From assembly GCA_031265235.1 (NCBI GenBank), contig JAISCX010000011.1:1-33526 (forward strand): DNA of 33,526 nucleotides. Reading direction: 5' to 3'. Made by a program: the position numbers and the translations under genes. The notes under the pieces are model-generated. The model saw only the letters and a list, made by a program, of their open reading frames with translations. It was not told where the DNA came from and did no database searches. This DNA is from Rickettsiales bacterium (GTDB lineage Bacteria > Pseudomonadota > Alphaproteobacteria > Rs-D84). This document shows positions 9,090 to 16,665 of the stretch, in pieces; the stretch's first letter is position 1, and each line of letters starts with the position of its first letter.

Positions 9090-10307
9090 CTATTTCGCCA
9101 CAACCCTTAGAAACGTCTTTTTTCCTTTTTGCAGCATGATTGATTCGGCGGGCGCAATCGTTGCCTTTTGGTCGGTTATTTTCTCGCCAGCGACGACCAG
9201 ACCGCCCTGCTCTATCGTGCGGCGCGCTTCGGATTTGCTGGGCAGCAGTCCCGCGGCCACGACAAAATCAACAACGTTCATATCGCCGGACATTTTCAAT
9301 TCCACTGTCGGAACTGCGCCGGAATTCGCCCCACCCCCGAACAACACCGCCGCTGCGTCGGCCGCGGATATGGCCGCTGCTTCACCGTGCGCTATTTTCG
9401 TTGCTTCGAACGCCAGTATTTTTTTTGCTTCGTTGATTTCTACATCGCGAAGCTTTGACAGCTTTGCAATTTCATCCATCGGCAGTTCTGTGAATATCTT
9501 TAAAAACTTATCCACATCGTTGTCCATCACATTGCGGAAATATTGATAGTAATCAAACGGACTGGTCCGGTCGGCGCGCACCCATACGGCATTTCCGGCG
9601 GACTTTCCAATCTTCACGCCATTTGCATCCGTTATCAGCGGGCATGACATAACGAATGATTCGGACTGGCGCTTTCTGCGGATCAGACTGGCGCCTGCGA
9701 CTGAATTTCCCCATTGATCTGCCCCGCATAATTGCAAGCGGCAGTCATGATGATCAAATAATTCCAAAAAATCCACAGCCTGGAGAGGCATATAGTTGAA
9801 TTCCAAGAAAGACATCTCGCCGGTTGCGAGACGCTTTTTGACACTCTCCATAGCCAGCATCTTTGGCACAGTAAACGACAGACCGAATTCCCGCAGAAAA
9901 TCCAAATGCGACAACTTTTTATGCCAATCGTAATTATCAACCATTATCGCGTCCGATGCGCTGTTGCCAAACGTCATGAATTGTTCATAACATTTGCGCA
10001 ATCCAGCGCGATTCGCGTCAACCTGGTCGTCTGTCATCATGGGTCGCCCACTGTCGCGACCGCTGGGGTCGCCGATGCGGCCGGTCGCACCGCCGACCAG
10101 CATTATGGGCTTGTGCCCGTATTTCTGAAACCATCGCATAATCATGACCGGCACCAAGTGCCCGACGTGAAATGAATCGGCCGTCGGATCCACGCCCAGA
10201 TACCCGGAACGCGCGCCGCCGTTTAACCATTCGCCCAACCCATCAATATCCGTCGATTGGAATATCAGTCCACGTTGTTCTAATTCGTGTAAAAAATCGT
10301 TCTTCAT
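9090..10307 (-). CDS. tyrS: Tyrosyl-tRNA synthetase
   Basis: GVDPTADSFHVGHLVPVMIMRWFQKYGHKPIMLVGGATGRIGDPSGR, KIGKSAGNAVWV, C-terminal S4-like region. Confidence 0.97.
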   Translation of the reverse strand: MKNDFLHELEQRGLIFQSTDIDGLGEWLNGGARSGYLGVDPTADSFHVGHLVPVMIMRWFQKYGHKPIMLVGGATGRIGDPSGRDSGRPMMTDDQVDANRAGLRKCYEQFMTFGNSASDAIMVDNYDWHKKLSHLDFLREFGLSFTVPKMLAMESVKKRLATGEMSFLEFNYMPLQAVDFLELFDHHDCRLQLCGADQWGNSVAGASLIRRKRQSESFVMSCPLITDANGVKIGKSAGNAVWVRADRTSPFDYYQYFRNVMDNDVDKFLKIFTELPMDEIAKLSKLRDVEINEAKKILAFEATKIAHGEAAAISAADAAAVLFGGGANSGAVPTVELKMSGDMNVVDFVVAAGLLPSKSEARRTIEQGGLVVAGEKITDQKATIAPAESIMLQKGKKTFLRVVAK

Positions 10308-10409
10308 AAGAATTTCCTTTGCTCTAATCATAGCAAAAAATACCGTTTTTGCATAATGATTTTATAATTTATTCGTAAAATTTATTTTGCCCATACGGGC
10401 ACAAAAAGT

Positions 10410-10430
10410 ATTACGCCCGCGGGGCGTAAT
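10410..10430. repeat. Perfect intergenic hairpin
   Basis: ATTACGCCC GCG GGGCGTAAT (9-bp stem, 3-nt loop), preceded by GCCC ATAC GGGC hairpin at about 10389-10400. Confidence 0.6.
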
Positions 10431-10626
10431 TGGAATAATAAAAGAATCCAGATATTCTTATCATGCGCGCATAATATCCGATTTGATTCCGATTGTCAAT
10501 CCCCGGATAGTGCGGACAAAACATCGACCGGTTTGCAATATGGCTTTCCGTTTTTTTATATCCGCCAGGACCACAGATTTTTTTAATCTTTTGACAAAAA
10601 GAATTTTATTGCATATACTATATGGC

Positions 10627-11607
10627 ATGGATTCCCGACTGCAAGACATCACTGAAAAAATTCAAAACCGCGATTTGTTGCGCGCGATTGCCAAAATCGC
10701 GCATATTTTTGCGCCTTTATGCATGCATTTTATAGACTGGATCATTGCCCAAAAACCACATAATCAAGTGCGGTTCATGCTGCGCGACGGCGAGCTGTTC
10801 TTTGAAACCGCCAAAACCATGGCGTCCGTATCACCAAGATATAAAATTTGCGCGGACTGGACGGCGGATTATCTTACCAATAACATGCTGGACCACATTC
10901 CGGACGAATATTTGAAACCGTATCTGGATAAAAATTGGAATCAATCCATGACCATGATAGATGTCGGCTGCGAAGGCGGGCTGGTTAACGCTTTGCGCCG
11001 TTTCTTTCCAGATAATGATTATTTTCCGCTTTTTCTGGGGTCCGACAATCCCGACATTCCAGGCTTTCTTAATGAAAGCGCCGGCATAACGGAATACATG
11101 GATAACTTTAAAAAATCCATTGCCGAGAAAAAGGTTGCAACCTATAAAAGCAGCGCCGCTGCGTTTGCCATATTACTTGAACATTTTCCCAAAAAAGAAT
11201 TCAGTCCCCACACATTGTGTCACAGGCGCGCAGACGGATCATTGTATATAATGAACGACTTTAACCAGTATGTTTTGTGCCCGGACGAATCAAAACCTTA
11301 TTTGTATCTGCAAAATCCTGGTTTGCCGCAAATCAATAATGCCGACGGCGATCTGCATATAAGGCCGGAAAATAAATTCCACCAGGCGGCGCATAAAATA
11401 TTTTTTGACAGCCTGCGCGCGGCAGTTACGGAATATGGCCGCTCTGCCCGGCCGCCGTCAGTCGGCGACGCGGTCGCGCGGATATGCGAAATAGCGCCCG
11501 GTCTGAAAGAAATTGGCAAAACCCTAATTCCACATAATGAAGACGGGATCAGCGCGTTTGAAAGCGTCCACAAAAAAGAAATCGCGCAGATATTAAAGGT
11601 GCGATAA
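10627..11607 (+). CDS. Hypothetical protein
   Basis: Likely start at MDSRLQDITEKIQNRDLLRAIAKIAHIF; ends at 11607 just before a hairpin. Contains FMLRDGELFFE but no confident family call. Confidence 0.7.
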   Translation: MDSRLQDITEKIQNRDLLRAIAKIAHIFAPLCMHFIDWIIAQKPHNQVRFMLRDGELFFETAKTMASVSPRYKICADWTADYLTNNMLDHIPDEYLKPYLDKNWNQSMTMIDVGCEGGLVNALRRFFPDNDYFPLFLGSDNPDIPGFLNESAGITEYMDNFKKSIAEKKVATYKSSAAAFAILLEHFPKKEFSPHTLCHRRADGSLYIMNDFNQYVLCPDESKPYLYLQNPGLPQINNADGDLHIRPENKFHQAAHKIFFDSLRAAVTEYGRSARPPSVGDAVARICEIAPGLKEIGKTLIPHNEDGISAFESVHKKEIAQILKVR

Positions 11608-11608
11608 A

Positions 11609-11629
11609 AATCCCGTAATTACCGGGATT
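11609..11629. terminator. Bidirectional terminator-like hairpin
   Basis: AATCCCG-TAATTAC-CGGGATT between convergent genes, followed by GTTT on + and preceded by an A run. Confidence 0.6.
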
Positions 11630-12071
11630 GTTTAGCATGTTCAGCATAAGCATAAGTCATGTACATACGGGGAACAACATGATTTCTGTGCATAATTTCG
11701 TTCCATGCCAAATTTATTGTCGGGCGAATTCCGCATAACATCAATTCTTTTATAATTCTGAAATCAAGGTGCAGGCGGCCTATAAAGCTTTTCATGGGTT
11801 CAAAGACGCTTTTTTTTCTGATTTTTACGCCCGTGCTGTCCGCGCCCACGTAATAAGGATAAATCCACGGCGAATTCTGTAATTCAAACGATTCTATGAA
11901 TCCATGCCTGTCATAGCGCAGCTTCAATTCGTCATTAACCCGCCAGTTGATTACTTTTTGACTTGGGAGAACTATGCCGATAGATCCCGACGAATGTTTT
12001 TTATCATTCAATGTCACAATCAAGCCGTTACCATATTCCCCAACGATATTCGCAATCGTATAAGTTTTCAT
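11619..12071 (-). CDS. Hypothetical protein (150 aa)
   Basis: Open frame MKTYTIANIVGEYGNGLIVTLNDKKHSSGS..., convergent with the upstream gene. Confidence 0.6.
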   Translation of the reverse strand: MKTYTIANIVGEYGNGLIVTLNDKKHSSGSIGIVLPSQKVINWRVNDELKLRYDRHGFIESFELQNSPWIYPYYVGADSTGVKIRKKSVFEPMKSFIGRLHLDFRIIKELMLCGIRPTINLAWNEIMHRNHVVPRMYMTYAYAEHAKQSR

Positions 12072-12089
12072 AATATATTTCTTTTTCTT

Positions 12090-12968
12090 CTAGCTGCCAA
12101 GCATCTTGTTGACTTCGTCAGCCAGATTGTCTTCGCGTTTTTGAATACCATCGCCCAACAGGAAATATGCGAATCCCGCCAAAGCAGCGCCCGCGCCCGC
12201 CAGCACCTGTTTCACGGTGACATTCGGGTCCATGACAAACGGCTGTTCTTCCAATACCGATTCAGAATAGTATTTCTGGATACGACCGGCAACCATCTTT
12301 TCTATGACCTGTTCCGGCTTGCCCGCGGTCGCGCCGGATTCGATGAATACTTTCCTTTCGCGTTCAACCGCCGCCGGATCAACTTCGGCGATCGTTGCAA
12401 ATTCAGGTTTGTTTGCGGCGATATGCATTGCGATTTTCGGCCCGATTTCAGCAGACGCTGCGATATCGCCATTCAAAGCGACAATCACGCCGATCTGTCC
12501 CATGCCCGGCACCAGCGCGTTGTGGATGTAAGTGTAAACCGCGTCGCCGGACACGCTGGCAATGCGGCGGATATTCATGTTTTCGCCAATTGTCGATATA
12601 AGCGCGGCAACTTCGTCTTTCATCGCATCCGTTGTTTTTGCGAAATCGCCGGAAAGTTCAAGCGCTTTGGCCACGACGTCGCCGACCAGCTTTTGGAATT
12701 TTTCATTCTTTGCGACAAAGTCCGTTTCCGCGTTCAATTCAACAACAACGCCCAGCGTGCCGTCCGGTGATTTTGCCGCCGCGACCAGACCGGACGCCGC
12801 AACGCGATCGGCTTTCTTTGCCGCCTTGACGATTCCTTTCTGGCGCAGCCAGTCCGCGGCCGCATCAATATCGCCGTTGTTTTCGCTCAGCGCCGCTTTG
12901 CAGTCCATCATTCCAGCGGATGTTTTTTCACGCAGTTCTTGAATCAGTGCAGCTGTGATATTTGCCAT
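12090..12968 (-). CDS. tsf: Translation elongation factor Ts
   Basis: MANITAALIQELREKTSAGMMDCKAALSENNGDIDAAADWLRQKG and VVELNAETDFVAKN. Confidence 0.97.
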   Translation of the reverse strand: MANITAALIQELREKTSAGMMDCKAALSENNGDIDAAADWLRQKGIVKAAKKADRVAASGLVAAAKSPDGTLGVVVELNAETDFVAKNEKFQKLVGDVVAKALELSGDFAKTTDAMKDEVAALISTIGENMNIRRIASVSGDAVYTYIHNALVPGMGQIGVIVALNGDIAASAEIGPKIAMHIAANKPEFATIAEVDPAAVERERKVFIESGATAGKPEQVIEKMVAGRIQKYYSESVLEEQPFVMDPNVTVKQVLAGAGAALAGFAYFLLGDGIQKREDNLADEVNKMLGS

Positions 12969-13034
12969 AATTTGCTCCTTAAATACATAGCGGCGAATTG
13001 AATCCGCCGGGGCGCGGGCGCGCCCATACATTAA

Positions 13035-13898
13035 TTATTCCCCGATTTTTTCTTCAATTTTTTCCGCCAGCTTTTCTTTGCGAATTTCGCGCTGTTCAGA
13101 TTTCGCGGATTTGGCCTTGGATTCTTTTTCTTTCGTCTTGTCTTCCAGTTCGTCCGCAGCGGATTCGTTCATGTCAGACACCGCCTTTTTGCCGGCCGCG
13201 CCGCCAAGACGCTTTTCAATGCCGGATAAAATCGCATCGACAAACAAGTCGCAATACAGCTGGATCGCGCGGGACGCGTCGTCGTTGCCCGGAACGGGAT
13301 AATCGATCAGTTCGGGATTGGCATTCGTGTCGCAAATCGCGATTATCGGCATGTCCAGATTTTTCGCTTCGCGGACAGCGTTGTATTCGCGCGGCACGTC
13401 AATGATTACGACAGCCTGGGGCGTTCCGTGCATTTCCAGAATCCCGCCGAACACATCGCGCAGCTTTGCGGCTTCGCGGGTCATGTTCAGTATTTCTTTC
13501 TTGGTCAGTCCCAATTTTTCTGCGTTTTCAATATCCGTCTCCATTTTCTTCAAACGCCGGATAGACTGCGACACGGTTGTCCAGTTGGTCATCATTCCGC
13601 CCAGCCAGCGGTTATTGACATAATGTTGGCCGCACCGTTCAGCGGCGTCTTTTACAATATCCTTTGCCTGATGCTTTGTCGCGACAAACAGGATTTTTCC
13701 GCCTGTGGCGGCGATCGCTTCCAACGCTTCCAGCGCGCGGTGCAGCAAGGATGCCGTTTTATTCAAATTAATGATGTGGATTTTATCTTTGATGCCGTAA
13801 ACATAAGGCGTCATTTGCGGATTCCAGCGGCGGGTATGATGCCCAAAGTGAATGCCGGCCTCCATCAATTGTTTCATAGAAAATTTAGGCAATGCCAT
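13035..13898 (-). CDS. rpsB: 30S ribosomal protein S2
   Basis: MALPKFSMKQLMEAGIHFGHHTRRWNPQMTPYVYGIKDKIHIINL; VNNRWLGGMMTNWTTVSQSI. Confidence 0.98.
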   Translation of the reverse strand: MALPKFSMKQLMEAGIHFGHHTRRWNPQMTPYVYGIKDKIHIINLNKTASLLHRALEALEAIAATGGKILFVATKHQAKDIVKDAAERCGQHYVNNRWLGGMMTNWTTVSQSIRRLKKMETDIENAEKLGLTKKEILNMTREAAKLRDVFGGILEMHGTPQAVVIIDVPREYNAVREAKNLDMPIIAICDTNANPELIDYPVPGNDDASRAIQLYCDLFVDAILSGIEKRLGGAAGKKAVSDMNESAADELEDKTKEKESKAKSAKSEQREIRKEKLAEKIEEKIGE

Positions 13899-13923
13899 GG
13901 TGTGCTCCCTTTTTGGTCGCAAC

Positions 13924-13958
13924 CGAGATACGAGACACGAAATACGTGATACGAAATA
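13924..13958. repeat. Five degenerate tandem heptamers in the rpsB leader
   Basis: CGAGATA CGAGACA CGAAATA CGTGATA CGAAATA. Confidence 0.85.
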
Positions 13959-14090
13959 CGGTGCGTTTATGTTATTATCCTCGCTGTTGCAGATAAACCC
14001 TTTCGGGACATAAACTTTTGCATACAGCTGTGTTATTCGTCCGCTATATCGGCGAACGTGGCGTGATTATAGGGAATAAATTTCATAAAA

Positions 14091-15095
14091 TCAAGTTAAA
14101 ACGACAGTTGAAAAGCATAATTGCCGCATGGCCAGCAATTTGTCCATGCCGATGCTTTTTCGAAAATTATAACTGCACGCGTGTTTCAGCCAGCCCCTGG
14201 CCGACGCGATTTGTCCGCGTGTTTCATCCGTTATTTCGCCAATTTTGCGCATTCGATCACGTATGCGTCGCGCCGTCCGTTTGCGCAACATCACAAAGTC
14301 CTTGAAATGCCTATAACCTACGAAATCAAGCCCGTCAGCGACAGGAAAGATTTCAGATTTGGAAAAACAAAGCCCAAGACGCGCGGTCAAAAATTCGCCG
14401 ATCTTTGCGCGCCATTCGCCCAATTGTTTCTTGTCATCTGAAAAAAGACAGAAATCGTCGCTGTACCGCAGATAATCGCGCACGCCCAATTCGTATTTTG
14501 CAAAATTATCCAGTTCGTTCAGATACAGGTTGCCCATCCATTGGCTGCATAGATTACCGATCGGCATGTTCTTGCCGCCATTGACAGAATAAATGATATC
14601 GCGCAGCAAATCGCGCAATTTCTGGTCCGGCACGTATTTTTTTATAATTTCAAACATTATGTTGTGGTCTATGCTGGGGTAAAATTTGCGCACATCGCAT
14701 TTAAGGACGTATTTGTTCCGGCGGCAGAATTGCATCGCGCGACGCGACGCAGCGTGCAGCCCGCGCCCCGGAATGCACGCGTATGTGTCGCGTATGAATC
14801 GCCGCGTCCAGCGCGACGCCAATATATTCATTATCGCATGGTGAACGATGCGATCCGGCGCGAACGGCAGAATGTATATGGTGCGCGGCTTTGGATCCGT
14901 GATTTCCATCGTGCGGTATTCGGATGTCTTGAATTCACCGCGCATTACTGATTGCCGTATGGATTCCAGATTTTCGGCAGCGTTTTCAAGAAATCTTGCG
15001 ATCGCGGGCTTTGTTTTTTTGCCGCGTATCGCGTTTCGTAAAGCGGCGGCAAAATTTTCTGACGATATAAACGCGTCCCATAAATTTTTACGCAT
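14091..15095 (-). CDS. DGR-type reverse transcriptase
   Basis: RT motifs: KPRTIYILPFAPDRIVHHAIMNIL, YVLKCDVRKFYPSIDH, MPIGNLCSQWMGNLYLNELD (SQ in place of the QG of group II intron RTs), YLRYSDDFCLF, GLCFSKSEIFPVADGLDFVGYR. Adjacent TR/VR pair. Confidence 0.95.
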   Translation of the reverse strand: MRKNLWDAFISSENFAAALRNAIRGKKTKPAIARFLENAAENLESIRQSVMRGEFKTSEYRTMEITDPKPRTIYILPFAPDRIVHHAIMNILASRWTRRFIRDTYACIPGRGLHAASRRAMQFCRRNKYVLKCDVRKFYPSIDHNIMFEIIKKYVPDQKLRDLLRDIIYSVNGGKNMPIGNLCSQWMGNLYLNELDNFAKYELGVRDYLRYSDDFCLFSDDKKQLGEWRAKIGEFLTARLGLCFSKSEIFPVADGLDFVGYRHFKDFVMLRKRTARRIRDRMRKIGEITDETRGQIASARGWLKHACSYNFRKSIGMDKLLAMRQLCFSTVVLT

Positions 15096-15120
15096 CGGGA
15101 ATACCTTTATTTAGTTCGGA

Positions 15121-15147
15121 TAAAAAAAATGCGGGGGACACCCCCGC
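15121..15147 (-). terminator. GC-rich hairpin downstream of the VR; terminator and/or DGR cruciform
   Basis: GCGGGGG-ACA-CCCCCGC (15131-15147); minus strand continues ATTTTTTTTA. Located 19 bp past the target stop. Confidence 0.85.
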
Positions 15148-15165
15148 ACCCCCGACGATTTACGT

Positions 15166-15741
15166 TTATTTCGTATTTTCGACACAGGTCTCGAAAGCCG
15201 CGCGAAACGCCCGACGGGAATCCGTATTCCTGTCCGCGTTGCTCAGACCGTAGTCCCCAGCATCCCGACGCCAATCGTCCAACGATTCGCGCCAGCCCGC
15301 GAACGCGCCCTTTTTTGCAATGATCTTTTTGCCATTTTTTAATTTTTCAGGAACAAGGGCGGCACGCACATTCGTCCAGTTCTCTAAATCCGCACATTTC
15401 GTTATAAGATCAACATCGTCATAATTCTTGTCATGTCGGTGTCCTGTCGGGACAATATATACGCCGGCCAAAGCCTCGATATCTTGCTTTAAAGATTTGT
15501 AATATTCGATGCATGCATTCTGATATTCTATTTCCAGGTCCATAAATTCCGGATTTCCGGTTTTCAGATTGACTACGCCGTTCTCGTTTGCGTACATAAC
15601 ATATTGCGTATCAAATTCCATGCCCGCAAGAATAATCGTGTCGCCGCCGCCCGGCTGCGGCGCCATCGTCCGGTCGGACAAAGTCAAAGCATCCTTTTTG
15701 CTGACAGATATGTCATACCCAAAAATTGAGAACTTTTTCAT
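15166..15741 (-). CDS. DGR target protein with C-terminal variable region
   Basis: Start at MKKFSIFGYDIS (ATG 15741, AAGGAG upstream). C-terminus GAFAGWRESLDDWRRDAGDYGLSNADRNTDSRRAFRAAFETCVENTK is the translated VR. Confidence 0.9.
   Translation of the reverse strand: MKKFSIFGYDISVSKKDALTLSDRTMAPQPGGGDTIILAGMEFDTQYVMYANENGVVNLKTGNPEFMDLEIEYQNACIEYYKSLKQDIEALAGVYIVPTGHRHDKNYDDVDLITKCADLENWTNVRAALVPEKLKNGKKIIAKKGAFAGWRESLDDWRRDAGDYGLSNADRNTDSRRAFRAAFETCVENTK
15191..15310 (-). repeat. DGR variable region (VR)
   Basis: 120-bp near-copy of the TR at 15969-16088; 9 mismatches, 8 at TR adenines (7 A to G, 1 A to T) and 1 C to G. Confidence 0.95.
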
Positions 15742-15765
15742 GTTGAACTCCTTTGTTCGGCATAA

Positions 15766-15793
15766 ACTATATCGCAAATGTTATGTTTGTCAA
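15766..15793 (-). promoter_or_regulatory. Promoter for the DGR target gene
   Basis: Minus strand TTGACA - 16 nt - TATAGT, 25 nt upstream of the ATG. Confidence 0.65.
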
Positions 15794-15823
15794 GAATTAT
15801 GTTGAAATAAAATTCGCGCGGGG

Positions 15824-15857
15824 TTATAATTTGATTACAAAGTTTATCAAATTATAA
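15824..15857. promoter_or_regulatory. Perfect 12-bp inverted repeat overlapping a plus-strand promoter-like sequence
   Basis: TTATAATTTGAT - TACAAAGTTT - ATCAAATTATAA. Overlaps TTGATT (15831-15836) N16 TATAAA (15853-15858). Confidence 0.7.
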
Positions 15858-15968
15858 AATTTTCCCAAAACTATTTATTTGCGTCCAATGGAAAAATTGG
15901 CGTTGCGAATCGGATCCCAGACGCCGATACTTTGCCCGGCTTCATATCTGAATGCTTGCGCTTTGTTT

Positions 15969-16088
15969 GGGCGCGTTCGCGAACTGGCACGAATCGTTGG
16001 ACGATTGGCGTCGGAATGCTGCGAACTACGGACTGAACAACGCGGACAGGAATACGAATTCCCGTCGGGCGTTTCGCGCGGCTTTCGA
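15969..16088 (+). repeat. DGR template repeat (TR)
   Basis: GGGCGCGTTCGCGAACTGGCACGAATCG...CGGCTTTCGA. Rich in AAC/AAT codons at positions that vary in VR; A-free 3' stretch TTCCCGTCGGGCGTTTCGCGCGGCTTTCG identical in TR and VR (IMH-like). Confidence 0.95.
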
Positions 16089-16316
16089 TACTTGTATCAC
16101 GATTCTTGCCAACCCGGGGGACATGCGTTCATCGCATTTTATGCCTTAGGCGGTGTCTACAAATCATATAATAATTTGTTTGTAGAACTACCTAATACGA
16201 CACAAGGCTGGATATGCTGCCATTTTGGGAAACCAGAAAAACACAATAACCGGGGCCGGACGCCGACGCGAAAAAACCTAATTCGCGTCCGCGCCGCAAT
16301 TACAAAAAGATTTCCA

Positions 16317-16613
16317 ATGCAAGAAATACCGTCGTTTTCAGATTTTGCCGACATCAGCCCCGCGCTTTCCGGCACGAAAATGCGAATCGATCAAGTTTTG
16401 AACCAGCCGATCATTATTCGCGGGCATCGCATAATCCCGTCAAAAAAGAACGCAGGCGAACAATGCCTGCACCTGCAATTCGAAATATCCGGCGAATTGT
16501 GCGTGCTGTTCACCGGCAGCGGCGTCCTGATAAACCAATGCGAAAAATACGCCGACAAGATTCCTTTCCGCACGACGATAATAAAACCGGACAAATATTT
16601 CAGCTTTTCATAA
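16317..16613 (+). CDS. Small hypothetical protein immediately downstream of the TR
   Basis: MQEIPSFSDFADISPALSGTKMRIDQVLNQPIIIRGHRIIPSKKNAGEQCLHLQFEISGELCVLFTGSGVLINQCEKYADKIPFRTTIIKPDKYFSFS; terminator follows. The upstream extension in the ORF track runs through the TR out of its frame. Confidence 0.65.
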   Translation: MQEIPSFSDFADISPALSGTKMRIDQVLNQPIIIRGHRIIPSKKNAGEQCLHLQFEISGELCVLFTGSGVLINQCEKYADKIPFRTTIIKPDKYFSFS

Positions 16614-16631
16614 ACACTGGGGCGAAAACTT

Positions 16632-16660
16632 AATCCCCGGCGAATGTGCCGGGGATTTTC
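16632..16660. terminator. Rho-independent terminator
   Basis: AATCCCCGGC-GAATGT-GCCGGGGATT followed by TT. Confidence 0.8.
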
Positions 16661-16665
16661 TGTTC

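Noticed and set aside
11904-12770. 288-aa plus-strand ORF
   Set aside because: Antisense to tsf and the 11619-12071 gene; Phe/Arg-rich composition typical of shadow ORFs.
15952-16149. Plus-strand ORF MLALCLGAFANWHESLDDWRRNAANYGLNNADRNTNSRR...
   Set aside because: It is the TR read in the VR frame; the copy has no RBS or independent N-terminal domain, so it is treated as template, not a gene.
15879-16316. Upstream extension of the 244-aa plus-strand ORF
   Set aside because: It runs through the TR in a different frame and has unlikely composition; the credible protein begins around 16317 or 16380.
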